From Kitagawia praeruptora (Eukaryota; Streptophyta; Magnoliopsida; Apiales; Apiaceae), in assembly GCA_037693485.1 (NCBI GenBank), contig CM075348.1, positions 14,614,501-14,678,500 of the forward strand: 64,000 nucleotides of DNA, read 5' to 3'. Position 1 is the first letter of the stretch. Each line of letters begins with the position of its first letter. The notes below the pieces were generated by a model, which ran no database searches, was not told where the DNA came from, and worked only from the letters and a program-made list of their open reading frames with translations. A program made the translations under genes and the position numbers. This document shows positions 46,916 through 62,132 of the stretch, piece after piece.

Positions 46916-48054
46916 AGAGGCACACTCAGATTTGTTGGCCTAGATGTTAACTACTATTTATCTTCAATTGTAAAAGTATTGGACTTCTGCTAGCGAACCA
47001 TTGAAACATATTAGATTTATCCATGTATTTGTAATTATGTTATTTTTAAAGTCTTGGTTTTGTCAATACTTTGGTTGTGAGTAAATGGTTGAAAGTTATA
47101 ACTCCACAATCAACATCTGCTAAAACACACCCTGAACACTACTAGCAATATACATTTCCGCGTAGCTCATGGTGCTGCAGTGACGGTAAAGGCCTTATCA
47201 GCTGCTTCTGATTTTTTTGCTTTTGTTGGAGTTGATGCGGAGACCAAGCATCCAGACGAGGACACAAGTCATAGGTTCAGGCTTTGAGTACTGGCATAAA
47301 GACGTGTACTAGGCTGATGGTGGTTTTTATTACTGTTTCACCATTCGTGGTATTTAGCAATTCTTTTGTTATAGTGTCGACAAGGACAGCAAAAATATCA
47401 TTCTTCAAGATTGTTACAGCAATATAATAGTTCGGAGTTTTGTTTCTCCTCATACGAATCTTATATTCTACACATTTCGAGTGCTTTGGCAAATATGATA
47501 GGTGTTTCATATGCTATTGTTTGACATCTTTATTAGCTTTCATTATTTTCTTGAACGAGAAAGTGGGAAGCTACAGTTCTTTAGGGACCTTGATGGCTTG
47601 ATTGTTAGACTAATATGTGAATATGTTCGCTAAGCATGCTGGGTAAAGGGTGTGGTGAGAAGGTTCCTAATAAATTACCCTGAGTAACCTGCCCTTACCC
47701 GGAGTTCCTAGCATCTTGCCATTAAACCAGACTCTGGATCCTCAGGTCTAACTATACTACTAGACTCCGACTTTCCTTTATTCCCCCTGCAAAGCCCCCA
47801 CCGCCTCAGCATCATCATTTATCAACAATGTTAAATTTCTTGAAAGGAAAAAAGAAGTCTGGTTTTTATAGATATCAATCAAGCCTTTGATATTATCATC
47901 AACCATACATACAGTCACCATAGACATCATACATGCTGTATTTAAACCAAACCAAACTATATATAGCATGTAGTACGAGAAATTTAGCAGGGTCATTATA
48001 TACAGAGTTTACATGTAGAACCACAACTTTAAAAAGTGAGGTTATCAACTGGTT
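46916..48054. other. Convergent intergenic region, WEB 3' and ACS 3' flanks
   Basis: No gene. Short frames at 47277-47510 and 47778-47996 are unsupported. Confidence 0.5.
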
Positions 48055-50223
48055 CTAACGATACTTTGACTCGTGATCGTGATAATTACGCCACACTGAT
48101 AATTGCAGAAGCAACCACTTGTTAAGTGAACTCTTCTTGGAGATGCACACTGCTTGCTGATAATTAATCCGATCCACTTTACAAATAGCATCAGCAAATG
48201 TCTTGATCCGCTGCATAGCCACGTTCAATGTTTCAGTAGACATGTTGGCGAAACAAATTCTAAACCACCCTGGTTCAACACAATGACAAGATGAACCGGG
48301 AGAAATGTTTAGTTTAACTTCATACATAATCTTTTCCCAAAGTTCCTTTTCTGCTTCAAACGTTTTTGAACTAAGCAGATCTCTCATATCTGCCCAAGCA
48401 TTGCTCTTCAAACACGTTATACCTGCACCTTCAAGTCCTGAAACCATCATTTCGTGCCTATTTTTCAGTCTCTTTTGATTTTCCTTCATATATAATTTCC
48501 GAAAATTCTTTTCACCAAGAATGTTGGAAAGTAAGAACTGTGTTTGTGAAGAAACAAGTCCAAAACTGGACATTTTTGTGGCTTCATTCTCAGAATAAAT
48601 CATGCCAACTCTAAATCCGGGAAGCCCTAAATCCTTTGACAAACTGTAAACGATGTGAATTCGATTTAGTATATCGTTACCTCCATGTACCTTTTTGTGA
48701 TTCAACAGATATTGTGTAATACTAAAGAAACCTGGAGAATCAAATACTGTTCCGGAATATATCTCATCACTAACTATATGAATTTTCTTGGAAATGGCAA
48801 AGTCAAGGAGATGGTTTAGTTCATCTTTGCTCATAGTTGTGCCTAAAGGGTTTGAACGATTAGTTATAAGTACTCCTTTAACCTTCAGCTTTTGTTTTTG
48901 CGCTCGTTGATAAGCTGCTTCTAGCGCAACATCTGTAAGTCTGAAGTGATTTAAACTTGAGCAATGTATTGGGACAAGTTCAACCTCAGTTCTCCATTTA
49001 ACATCTCTATCAAACCTGGAAAACAAAGTAATTTCAAGTGGAAATATTAGTTGATAACAAAAATATGCATAATAAATTTTAAATATGTATTCCAAAATTA
49101 ATTAATTCCTCTTTGTACACTTTCAAGGTTTTAGAAGAGCCCGTACGTACGTAATATTGTATTTTGGCACTTAACATGATATGCAAATTTCAAGTTAAAA
49201 GAGGTCGAAATTCCAAATCCTACCTCCCACCCCAAAAGATGGGTTCCTAGTGATCCACTCTTCAATCCCATGCAAGATGGAATTTCGAGTGGGGAGGGGG
49301 GGTAAATATTGACACATGTAAGTTGTGCCTCGAAACACACGCACATATACACATAAAGTTACCCTGGATAGTAAGGTGTAGGAATAAGGAAAGCTTCTCC
49401 AGGTTCAGCTAGGCAGAACATGAGAGTCTCATTTGCAGCAGTTGCACCAGCAGTAAGAACAAGCTTGTTTGGATCAAATCTTACCGTGTTCCCTCTAATT
49501 TCTCCCATTAACTCTGCCAGTACCTGGTTTAAATCAATAGAAATACTAGCTAGTTAACTGGCAGAAACTTTAACAGATATGATCACTATGATTAGCATAT
49601 CTATATATATATATATATATATAAAGTTTACACATATGATGGTAATCACAACAGCTCGTGGCATGTACATTTTCATAGCTACGTATATATGTACGCACTT
49701 TCTTAAAAGCTGGAAAGCCGTGATAGTCTTGAAAGAGAGCCAAATCCCTAAATAGGGAGGATGATAATGACGACGAAGATCCACCTCTATTTTCTTTAAA
49801 ATGAGTGACATTGGCGTTTTTTGCAACCCATGACTCCAGCAGGTCGAACGACAGCTGCAGTATCAGATTAACATGCATGAGTCAAAGGCATTTGTATGAA
49901 ATGTGGGGCATGCTACATAATAGCATAAATACACTTCATTCTGAAAAAACAAAAATCACCTGAATAATCTTATACTTTAGTCAAGAATTAAGAATGAATG
50001 AATGCATAAGTAAATCTGCATGCATGATGCATACATGGTATAATTTCATAATTATACACAATCACACGAATACCTGATTCTCTGCAAGACCCATCTGAAT
50101 GATTCCTAAGGGATTATGAATTTCATGATAAGAGTTTTTCTCGTACTCTTTCCATCCTAGGAAGTAAGACGAGTCCTCTCCGTGGAAATTAAAACTAGCT
50201 TTCCTGGATAACATTTTTTGCAT
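48055..50223 (-). CDS. 1-aminocyclopropane-1-carboxylate synthase (ACS)
   Basis: Four exons, complement(48055..49015, 49363..49523, 49699..49854, 50074..50223), 475 aa, phases fit, with the usual ACS intron positions. It converts S-adenosylmethionine to ACC, the committed step of ethylene synthesis, with PLP in the cytosol. Motifs are MGLAENQLSFDLLESW, FQDYHGFPAFKK, LVLTAGATAANETLMFCLAE, YYPGFDRDVKWR, VSDEIYSGTVF, the PLP lysine in SLSKDLGLPGFRVG, and GWFRICFANM. The conserved NPSNPLG reads NRSNPLG here. The C-terminal tail shows no clear RLSF phosphorylation motif; LLQLSVWR may be its decayed form. Start at the first ATG (50223); a second is at codon 4. Confidence 0.95.
49595..49622. repeat. 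(TA)n microsatellite in ACS intron 2
   Basis: Run of TATATA about 26 bases long within the intron 49524-49698. Confidence 0.9.
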
Positions 50224-50321
50224 TCTTTATATGTGTCAGTGTGTGTGTGTAGCTAGCTAGGGTGTAGTGGAGATGAGAGAGGTACGAGTATATTGAAGTC
50301 ATAGAATGTGTGGCATGTTAC

Positions 50322-50336
50322 ATGTATATATAGCCA
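50322..50336 (-). promoter_or_regulatory. Probable TATA box of the ACS gene
   Basis: The minus strand reads CTGGCTATATATACATG, about 100 bp upstream of the ATG at 50223. Confidence 0.6.
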
Positions 50337-52467
50337 GAGAACTGTAAGCTATGATGTCACCTGCAGACAGTAATGTACGGACGGTGCTCACTGTTTTTGA
50401 CCCAAACAGCGACTTTGGTTTGTGTCTTTCTAGCACCGCGCAAAGTGTAAACATATTTTCGTAAGGATTTGATTTTACTCTTTGTGTGTGTGCTGTTATT
50501 GTTGTATTGCTAAATAAGTTATTTTATAACTCTTCCTGGTTAGCTCTTTGGATCGATAACTACATCATTAATCAGGAGTTGGAACATGTATCATGCATTT
50601 ATGTTATGCATCCTATCCCATGTCTCATGGTTCCTCATATCCCCCAAGCACGTACATAAGTTCTAATATGCTCCCTCCCATCTATCTTACACATTTGGTT
50701 TCTCTATTTGATATATATGTATTATATGGTTGCATAGGAGATGTCTCCCAAAGTAAAAATGTGAATCAATTCTTGTTCATGTGAAAAAACAACAGTCCAT
50801 ATAGTGCTCTCTACGATGAACTCAGTCTGTCATATACTAAACCTTCTTTGGTTCCCAAACTGAAATGGTTCAAATTTACCTACTTGTGCCAAAGAAAGCT
50901 ACATTTACTTACCCTCAAACCATTTCCCCTTGTAATGGGAAAATAATACATAACGATCAATTACCCAGAAAGTGATCCAACCAGGATTGGAATTGAAGGC
51001 CTCAACAACTTCTATAAGTAAAAAGTCTTTTACTGCAGACATGTACTTATATCATTATACAGTCATACATTTCCCAGGTGATTCCTAAATACTTTAATAT
51101 TCTCAAGTTTTCTACAAATGACTAAGAAAAGCTATTGCATCTGGAGTAAGTCAATAAATTCAGCAAAACTCTGCAACCTCCCATGTTAGAATTGAAAAAA
51201 ACTCCCTGCATTTATGCACCCCACATATCACATGTTTGTGCATTATACAAAGGGGTCGGTCCACACCACCACTCAGTTGTTATCGACTTACAGTTACCTT
51301 TTCTGCTATTTCTTGAGTGATTGCACTAATTTCCTACCCGTACAAGACTAAAAAACTATCTATTTATAATGGGACCAATTATTGGAACTTGTCGTGAACT
51401 CAATACAAACAATGGTGGTGGTATCCTCTGCATATCAGAAGTTCATTCTATATAAAAGTTCGCAGTTCAATGTAAAGGCCAGAAAAACCATGTCTTTCTT
51501 GTATGTGATCATAAAGTAATAATTATCCAAAAAGGGAGTAAATCTCATGGTTAATGTTACTTACAGGACACCAAAGATTATCAACTATAATTTTGATATT
51601 TTTTTAGTCGCCCCCCTTATCTTCGAGAAGTTTCCAACCCTAAAGGGAAGTGGCATTATGCTCAACTTTTGATCTCTAAAGCGTGTCAGAGTGTCCTCAA
51701 TCTAACCAACAAGCTGGAGACTGATAAAGATTCTGCCCTAACTTCCACAAGTATAGCTGAGGTGTCAAGAGAGTAGTAGTATGGGCATATCTTATAAGAG
51801 GGAGGGCTTAGAGCTGGGGCAGCCTGCGGGACTCATGCTAGTCACCATCTTACTGATTCAGAAGCAATAAGCAAGATGATGCAGAGTCCAGACTCCAGAG
51901 GCTTGTCTCAGAAAGCAGAGTCACCCTGTTTCACAATACTATTACCCCAAATAATTGGCCAGCATGCCATTCTTTTACATAAAAGCAATAATAAGAGACC
52001 CAAAATACTTAACCAATTCTCCTTTTAACTGTTTTTCGCCCAAAGCAAGGGTCCATTTTGAAAAAGGGGATAAACTGATTCAAATAATGATATACAATTT
52101 CCTAGTCGATCATATTTTTTTGAGGACCTTCATTTTGAAAACGGGGACTAATTACTCAATGATTAAGTTATGTACAAATATAACAGCATCCTAAAGCATC
52201 AAGTAGTAGGAGTTATTAATTCAGTCTTATGATTTATTTAACACTCGCCCTCACTCAAAATCTATGATTTATTTAACACTCGCCCTCACTCAAAATCTTT
52301 AACGAGTCTTGGGTCCTTTCATTTGGAGTACCAACTTAATGGCTATTCTTTTACCAACAATAATGATCACAAATATGAAATTCCATTCAAAAGGGAGGTC
52401 GGATCTTCTTTCGATAGAAGAAAGTCCAGCATATTGGTAAATATGCTCAAGTTTCTCAAAACCTTAA
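50337..52467. other. Intergenic, ACS upstream region
   Basis: No gene. Near 52227-52302 a ~38-bp sequence (ATGATTTATTTAACACTCGC context) is directly duplicated. Confidence 0.5.

Positions 52468-52548
<81 letters not shown>
52468..52548. repeat. (AAT)n trinucleotide microsatellite
   Basis: About 27 uninterrupted ATA/AAT units. The poly-Tyr frame on the minus strand is an artefact of it. Confidence 0.97.
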
Positions 52549-52764
52549 CATGCAAGACAATTACAAATCCAAAGACATATTATAAATAGGAGGATTTTTC
52601 ACTCTCATCATAGTGTTCAGAAAAAGTTGCAAGTCCTGCTTCAATTAAATAGTCTATACTCTATTATGTCAAATTTTAAAATGATGATATCACAGCTAAG
52701 AAAGACTATTATCAATACACGAAACAATAGCCCTTTGTCATGATGCAGGATTATAGTCTACAGG

Positions 52765-53369
52765 CTCTGTTCTAAAAGTCGGCGATTAATCGGGATTAAT
52801 CGCCGATTAATCGCTGTTCGGTAAGGAACCGAACTGATTTTACAAAAATCGGCCAAAAAATCGTTTTTTTGAAAAATCGGGATTAATCGGGATTAATCGG
52901 GATTAATCGGTCAAAAATCGGATTAATCGGTCAAAAATCGGCATTATTGATAAAAAATTGAAAAATATGTAGAAAAATTACAAAAATTCAAAAAGTAAAA
53001 AATTGAATAAATTTTAAGAAAACTATTATTCTCATATACGAAACTAATATTTTAAACGGTTAAATCATGAATTTTATCAATTTTTTCTCTCATATTGACC
53101 CCAATTCAAAAATTAGATCTTAAAATTTATACTTACTTTAATAATGCTATATATTTTAAATATATTTGTATAAATATATGATAATTATTCATGTATAATC
53201 AAAATAATAAAATAACTATGTATATTAATAATAATTATATTTAAAAATAATATTAAATTAGTTCCGATTAATGATCCGATTAATCATTCCGATTAATCCC
53301 CGATTACCCGATTAATCCCTGGACGGTGCCTCCACCGATTAAGTCCGATTCCCGCTTTTTACAACACTG
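52765..53369. mobile_element. hAT-type non-autonomous element, 605 bp
   Basis: Ends CTCTGTTCTAAAAGTCGG and, reversed, CAGTGTTGTAAAAAGCGG, with an 8-bp duplication TCTACAGG (52757-52764 and 53370-53377). Sub-terminal zones are dense with GATTAATCGG and its complement (more than ten copies), the likely transposase-binding motif. The centre is AT-rich with no ORF. Confidence 0.9.
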
Positions 53370-53377
53370 TCTACAGG

Positions 53378-54893
53378 CAAGGAAGCAACATGTGCAAGAT
53401 GATAAATTAGAAACAGCCATGTTAAGTAACAAAATTTGAAAATTGTCTGATTACTGCAGGTATGCAAAGCAAGTTCGACTCAAATAAAATTAGAAGTTGG
53501 GACAACAAGAAGGGGTGTAGAATGAAACTGGGAACATAGAATATCCTAGGTTGTTCAAAAAAAAGGAACCATGCTGTAGTACGATTTCCAAAAAATAGTA
53601 GGTATATATTTTTTTTGAAAATTGATAGAAACAAATTTAAATTATCATTTTTTGATCTACAATGTCAGCAAAAATCATCAAAATAGAATAAAATTAGGAA
53701 AGATTAATACATAATATGTAAGTTTATATATTTGGAGGCCTACATAATTGGGAGGCCTAAAGCAATGGCTTTAGTAGCCTTATGGTCGAGCGGCCCCTGA
53801 GTATATGTTCTGCCCGTAAAATTATTAATTATTTATATACAGATTAAACTAATATATTTGATCAGGTAATAACTTCTTGTAAATATTGGATTTCATTACA
53901 TGCAAGCACTATTTGGTATATTTATCAAGAACTAGTGGTAACCCTAATCAGAATCACTATTTATTATCACTTGTCAGTGCTTTTTGTGTTCTAACTTCTA
54001 AGCGATAAACTAAAATTTATTTTTTCTGCAGTAACAGGGACTCACATAGATTCACCAGCAAATAATGGCTGGACTGCCTCTCTGCAAAACATCAATATCT
54101 TTTCTGGATATTAATAAATGCCAGTGATCTGCAACAAGAGAAATTTTGTCAATGAAATAACAAACAATTAAGGAACAATCGAGGATATTTGATATCAGCC
54201 ATCATAAACTGGCCTTGAGCACAACAATGAACATCACAGACCAGGCCTCGGTTTTCTCTTCTGTGGGAATCATAAGTGATTGAACAAGTATCTGGGCCAA
54301 TTCGCTCAAAACAACAATTTTATAATAACATGAATTCCTTGTAAACATTAAGAATGAAGACAAAAAGCTAACAGTCATACATGCCCATCAAGCTATTCCT
54401 TACCGGAATCTGACTTCTAAAGCAACACCACATCCAAGTATTTTTCATGCTTTGATAGCATCCACTTCTCCATCCACAAACATATTTGCCTACTTTGAAA
54501 CAAACAAGGTGCAAATCACCAACTTAAGATACATACTGTCATTTTAGAACAGTGGCTGATGCAGGTCAGAACATCATTTAGCATTTTGTGAACACAACAT
54601 ACACTCCTTTTCTTAATAAAGAATTGGCAAACACATTACAAAAAAAGAAGCAAGAGAGCTGTTCACCAAATAAATTTCGATAGTACTGGATTAACCATCA
54701 ACAAACACAAATGCTTGTGAAAACTCAAGCTCATTTCACATTAAAACATTTAAAGAAATATAGAACTTAATATCCCAGGAACAAACAATTTTGTTGTCTT
54801 TTCAACACACATGTAACATAAAATGTCAACTGAAACCAAACAGAAATTTAGAAATTCTGAATAAAGCTCAAAACACCAGAAAGACACCACAAT
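53378..54893. other. Intergenic and polyubiquitin 3' flank
   Basis: No gene supported. The right end probably includes the polyubiquitin 3' UTR. Confidence 0.5.
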
Positions 54894-56591
<1,698 letters not shown>

Positions 56592-56670
56592 CTTGAAAAA
56601 CGTAGATTAAATGTCGAAGAGGAGAGAATTATAGGAGTTATTGGTTTGAGATTATAAAGAGGATGTGAAA
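56592..56670 (-). promoter_or_regulatory. Polyubiquitin 5' UTR exon and core promoter
   Basis: Untranslated first exon from about 56665 down to 56592. TATA-like TCTATATATACACG lies on the minus strand at 56688-56700. Pyrimidine-rich leader (CTCTCCTCTTCGAC). Confidence 0.6.
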
Positions 56671-56700
56671 TTAGGGTAAATGATGGCGTGTATATATAGA

Positions 56701-57594
56701 TGTTTTGGGGGAGGTTCAATTATTTAATTTGTATCTTTATATTAATAATCTATTACTATATATTAAACTTGAACACAACCATTTTATTGCTTGTGAAGTT
56801 ACAATTTTACCTTTATAATTTCAAAAATTACAAAAATACAATTATTTAATAAATATATAAAAAGTAGTGAAATTATGTTGCTGTTTTGATTTGAACCATT
56901 GACCTTCTTCTCTCAAACTCATGTCATAACCAACTATACTACACTTAATTTTGAGATTTGTTTAAAAAACCTATAAGATAAACTACATCTTCTCTTCTTG
57001 TCTCTTCCTCTTTTATTTTTCTTTTTGACTTTTTTTTTAAGAAATTTTTCTTTTTGACTTAATAAAATATTGATTTATATTATTTCAAGAATATTGGATA
57101 GATAAAATTATAAAAAATATTTAATCAATTGAGTATACTCTCCAATTCTCTTTTTCCATTTTAGATAATTGATATAAAAATAAAATTTTAGATTATGCAT
57201 AATGTAATCGTGCACAAAAAAAAGATTTATTTACATGCGTCTCCGTGTAAATTTTAAATTCTTGAAATAAAAAATAAGATTTGGTTTTGAGAAATACGTA
57301 AATTTTAGTTATCAAATCATACATAATTAATAATTGCATCACATTAGTTTAGGTATATAAAAATTTAAATACATGAGTTATATTAGGGGGCTTTGGTCGA
57401 CCAACTATTTAGATTTTCAACGATTTAAATATATGATTGGTCTAAAAACTAAATATTTAAATATACACAAAAAATAATTAAAATTATGTTAAAAAAATGT
57501 GAACTCTAAAAATATGATCTATCGTATATATATATAAATAAAATAATTAACATTCAAATTATATTAAAAAACATATATGAATTTTTAAATCATA
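56701..57594. other. Intergenic AT-rich spacer
   Basis: No gene. Contains the polyubiquitin upstream region and ends at AATAT (57595-57599), the left target duplication of the next retrotransposon. Confidence 0.5.
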
Positions 57595-57599
57595 AATAT

Positions 57600-58886
57600 T
57601 GTTAGTAGTATTTTTATGTGTTCATTCGCAGGGAAGGACTGAATGTAATATCAAGCTCATGTATCTTATCTCTCACAATTTAGAAGTGTAAAATAATGTT
57701 TGGTTTGTTTATAAACTAAATTAAACTAATTATCAATCAAGAATAAAATATATGAGGAAAACAATCCAAGAACTGGGGTTCTTCACTTGGTTTCAATGCA
57801 CATTCAATATCTATGTGATGTCTACGTTCTTACTCTGCTGAAAACAATTCTTCTAAGGTTATAATGTTCTCTTCCAAGATACAATATAGTGTCTACAACT
57901 ACACCTTAATTGTCACTTCCGTGATACAATCAAAGTACAACCATAAACTAATAAGCACCAAGAATTATAAGTCTCACAACTCTCCTATTAATCTTCCAAT
58001 CAAATATTCGAGTTATGTCTGTTAAATCATGTACTAAAATTGCAACTCTGGCCTCTTCCAAGTTATTACAATCCCTAAAATTCAATCAAAAGTTCATGAC
58101 TCCCCTAATTGTGTTAAGCTCTCAATAACAGATCAGCAAAGCAAAAAAATCAAAGATAATTAAACACACATGAATACCAAGGAATATACTACCCAATCCT
58201 CAGATTAGAGATTTAGTTACACATAATTAAAGAAGAAAACAAAACACATGAATTAATAGAAGAACTCATAATTATAAGAATATAAGAAAAACCTTTAATC
58301 TTCAATCTTCAAAGAAAATAATAGTTCTCCAGAAAAATCCCTAAAAGCTGTGTACAAATTGTATCTCTCTAACGAACCACGTTTTTCCCATCCCTAGATG
58401 TGTTTATATAGATACTCCTAGTCTTGCCCAACAACCAATTGCCTTCTATTACAATTAGAATTTAAAGAAGGTACCCAAAATTGCCCAGAATACAATTAGA
58501 ATTAGAAAAAGGGCAAAACAGTAAATTCCCAGCCTTCTTTTGCAAGATCACGTGCGCGATTTCATTCAGCATATTTCTTGCACGTGCTATCTATCCCAAG
58601 TTATAGAAAATCTCTCAAGCTTCGCGTGGGCAGTAATATCGCTGAAAACAGACTTCTAGAACTCCAGATATGGCCAAAACAGTATAATTAGCTGCGCAGC
58701 CTTCCCGGAAAATCCGAATTTTAATCAATTAATTCTCCAAAAACGATAGAAGCATCAACTTTAATCAACATTCTCGTAAATCTGCACAACTAAGCAAAAC
58801 ACATCAAAACTACAACAACTTGAGTCCAAAACAATCAATTTAAGCCGAACGGAGGCATTCCAAGTGGATATAAAATCCACTTATCA
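57600..58886 (-). repeat. 3' LTR of the gypsy-type element
   Basis: Near-identical to 62310-63592. Differences include a small insertion near 58050 and TTAGCTGCG versus TTATAGCTGCG near 58690. Confidence 0.95.
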
Positions 58887-58900
58887 AACCCTCAAACTTA
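58887..58900 (-). other. Polypurine tract of the gypsy-type element
   Basis: The minus strand reads AAGTTTGAGGGTT directly before the TGATAAG end of the 3' LTR. Confidence 0.6.
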
Positions 58901-60632
58901 AACTGATGCTTGTCCTCAAGCATAAACAATTACAACTAACTAATTAGTACCACTTCCGTAGGTGATCACGGTTGCATTTGGCATATGCAACAAGCCCTTT
59001 AAACCCCTAGGCAGCCCTAGTGGACGAGTAAGGTCTCGTGAGGGCCTATAGCGAATGTACCCACAAAATCCAATGCAATGCAATGCATGAATGCAACTAA
59101 TATTAAAATGCAAAGATCCCCTTCAAACTCACCAAACCAACTAACAAGCAAACAACTCAAAGAAATCAAATAAATCCAAGCAGAGCTCGACTAAGTCCCC
59201 GTATACTAACAGTACATGACAGAAACGTGCGTGTGTGCGATGCTCATCAGAAATACTCCCAACACTAGGTCAAAAATCATACCTATTCTTCGCCAAGACA
59301 ATCACAGGTTTATAAATAGAATAGACTGTAGACACTTCATAACTTAGAAACACCTCCATCCTCATTCAAGTTAGTCAGAAATTCATGCTTTATTACTACA
59401 CTACGACACATAATACCACAAACAACACGCATGCTTATTTAACCGTGCAATGAATGAGACCCCAAAAGGCTTATACAATAATACCCATGTAGCGAGTGTT
59501 AGGTCAGCAATCCCAAACCACAAGGCTTTAGGTTACTAGGACTAAGTCCCCTCAGACTTAATTACTCGAGTATTACAGAGCTCACTCTGGTTAATTCTGC
59601 ATTTAAACAATTAAACTATTGACTCTTTTTTTTTCTTTTTTCTTCTTCTTTTTTTTTCTTTTTTTTTTTTATGCAATCTGGAATGAGAATTCTCAATTCC
59701 AACCCTAGACTACTCATATAAATATGAGCTGGCTACTAGCCATTTGACACCTAGCCATTATTCAACAAATATTAACAACTAGCATGAAATCCCTGGTTTC
59801 CCCCAAACTTAGACTTTAGTGCTCCTACGCCATCAAGGGAATAACGAAAATTCTAAATATAATCAGGTGATTAAATCTCAAAACTCCAAACAAGCATGAC
59901 CTCAACCTAGCCCAAAAGCAAACAATGAGACTGTGTAAAAGTTTTGTTCCTGTAACATGCAAGTCAATTCCTAGGAACTATAAATCAGCCCTCTACTCAT
60001 CATCACCACACTCAATTAAAACATCTACCTATCAATCAGAATCAGCTCGTCCTAAGGGATCATGAAATATGCATGCCATGAAAATGCAACTAAATGAAAA
60101 CTCACATGGTATACGAAAAGAAAAAACAGAATGTCCTATATGAAACAAACGTAGATAACACAACATATATGCATGATTTACTACTAATAATATGCAAAGC
60201 ATGAAATCCTACATTAACACATAATACAACAACAACTAGTAATCCCCCAAACCACCCCCAAACTTAAAATATTCACTGTCCTCATTATGGTAGTAAATAC
60301 AAGGAAGTAAATACAAGGGATAGCAGAAAACATACCTACAAGGCCTCGCTCTCCTCGGGCGCATCTGGCGGTGGATACTGCGTACGAGCTCCATAGACTG
60401 GCCACCTTGCCTGAATACTACAAAACCCCCAATTGACAAGAACACAAATTCGTAATAAAAATAAAATTAGAGAAAAAGATTTACCCAATACGAATCAAAG
60501 AGGTGAACTTGCAATTAATTCCTCTTTAGAATTGAATTTTTGAGATTTTAAACGAAATAGAAGAGGAATTGGATTTGTATGTATAGGTGGGTAGATAATA
60601 AAAAAAACAATAATAACTAATAATAATAAATC

Positions 60633-60663
<31 letters not shown>

Positions 60664-61178
60664 TAATAATAAATATGAATAATAATAATAATGAATATGA
60701 ATTGGAATAGAAATAGGTTTAGAATTTTTGAAGAAAAGATGGGGAGTTTTGGAATTGAAATAGGAAAAGAATTAGGTGGAAAATATGAAAAAAATAAGAG
60801 ATATAAAACGACTTTGGGAGAGAAAAGTTTTTTTTTTTTATGTACACAGCTGAAAAAGAACAAAAAAAATCGGACAAAACTGCTCCAGGCAAGCTGCTCG
60901 CGCGTGGAGCAACCTGCCCCACACCCAGACACGCAGGCGCAACTTGCGTGACAGGCATGCAGGCTGTCCCAGGACCAGTAACGCAGGCGCAACCTGCGTT
61001 ACACACTGCGCCAGAAACAGAAACGCAGGCGCAGCCTGCGTTACACACTCAAAATTCATTTTTTTTTTTTTTGAAAAACACTCACAATTTATATTTTTTT
61101 TTTACACTAATGCGTGGGTTGCCTCCCACGAAGCGCTCCTTTAACGTCAATAGCTTGACGTATTTGCACATAAAATCT
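58901..61178 (-). other. Non-coding interior of the gypsy-type element
   Basis: No supported ORF. It holds T-runs near 59627-59670, an (AAT)n stretch at 60600-60690 and a GC-rich palindromic array at 60930-61045. Frames overlapping it are low-complexity artefacts. Confidence 0.7.
60930..61045. repeat. Three spaced GC-rich palindromes, ACGCAGGCGCAACCTGCGT type
   Basis: Copies near 60930-60950, 60981-61000 and 61023-61043, spaced ~42-51 bp. Each is an inverted repeat around GCGCAA/GCGCAG (ACGCAGG ... CCTGCGT), the first less perfect. GC content is far above the surroundings. Confidence 0.85.
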
Positions 61179-62132
61179 TCAGTGAGGAGAAAAAGCAAAT
61201 AGATTCACATATTTACGAATTAGTAATAAAATTATGATGTGCATATATGCCTTAGATCCATTGAAAGGTACGAAAACTTTCAAGAACCTATCATGCTCAA
61301 GAGACTTGGAAACATCAAAATAGCTAGAAAAGTCATCAGAATAATCATTATAAGTACGACTCATATACTCCTCCCAAATCGGATCCTTATACTCCAAAGC
61401 AAGATTTTCGATTTCATCAATCTTAACTTCCTTCCCTTTTATAATTGGACACTCATCAATTTTAATCTCGTCTACCAATGTATTAAGCTCAAAATTTTCT
61501 AGATTTGGTAGAATTTCATTTGCATCCAAATTATCATTAATGCGTATGGGACAATTATCAACTACACAAGTAGACTCATCAGACACAACATTATCATCAA
61601 TTGCTAAACAAGAATCATGGCATAGAGGAAAATTGACACAAGGAGGAGTTCGATAACAACCATCATGCCACACTGCTCGAACTTCCCAAATAAAATTATT
61701 TAGTTTAGCATTCTCCTCGTACCAAGCTATTGAATCACATGGAATATCATTGTCACTAGCAATCTCTAAAGTTGGTTCATTAAAAACTCCCAAAGAAAGT
61801 AAGGGATGATTAGACTGAGTTCCTTGAATCATTTTATTGAGCGCAATCTCCCAATCAGCAGGTAAAGAAGGATTAGACTGAGTTAAACTCGTATCAACAT
61901 CATTACACATATATGGATAAACATCATCATGATATTGATTTTCAAACGAATATGAATAATCATTGCTAGGGGCATATGGAGCATAAAATGAGTTCTCAGA
62001 ATAGAACGAATTCACCTGATATGCATTACAATCCTCATAAGAATTGAATTGTGGGTAAGGATTGAAGTCTTGATATTGTTCCTGACTGTTGTAGAAATTC
62101 TGAGCATTGTTCCAACCAAAGTTGTACTCCAT
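61179..62132 (-). CDS. ORF of the gypsy-type element, 317 aa
   Basis: Starts at a good ATG 160 bp inside the primer site. N-terminus rich in Tyr, Asn, Gln and Ser (MEYNFGWNNAQNFYNSQEQY), then acidic text (IDECPIIKGKEVKIDEIENL). No protease, RT, integrase or CCHC motif. Similar Tyr/Asn-rich frames occur near the 5' end of plant gypsy-type elements that lack pol. Function unknown. Confidence 0.6.
   Translation of the reverse strand: MEYNFGWNNAQNFYNSQEQYQDFNPYPQFNSYEDCNAYQVNSFYSENSFYAPYAPSNDYSYSFENQYHDDVYPYMCNDVDTSLTQSNPSLPADWEIALNKMIQGTQSNHPLLSLGVFNEPTLEIASDNDIPCDSIAWYEENAKLNNFIWEVRAVWHDGCYRTPPCVNFPLCHDSCLAIDDNVVSDESTCVVDNCPIRINDNLDANEILPNLENFELNTLVDEIKIDECPIIKGKEVKIDEIENLALEYKDPIWEEYMSRTYNDYSDDFSSYFDVSKSLEHDRFLKVFVPFNGSKAYMHIIILLLIRKYVNLFAFSPH

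Noticed and set aside
52367..52555. Poly-tyrosine ORF
   Set aside because: Translation of the (AAT)n microsatellite.
60495..60992. 165-aa ORF and overlapping frames in the gypsy-type element
   Set aside because: Low-complexity frames made by poly-T, (AAT)n and the GC palindromes. No domain in any frame.
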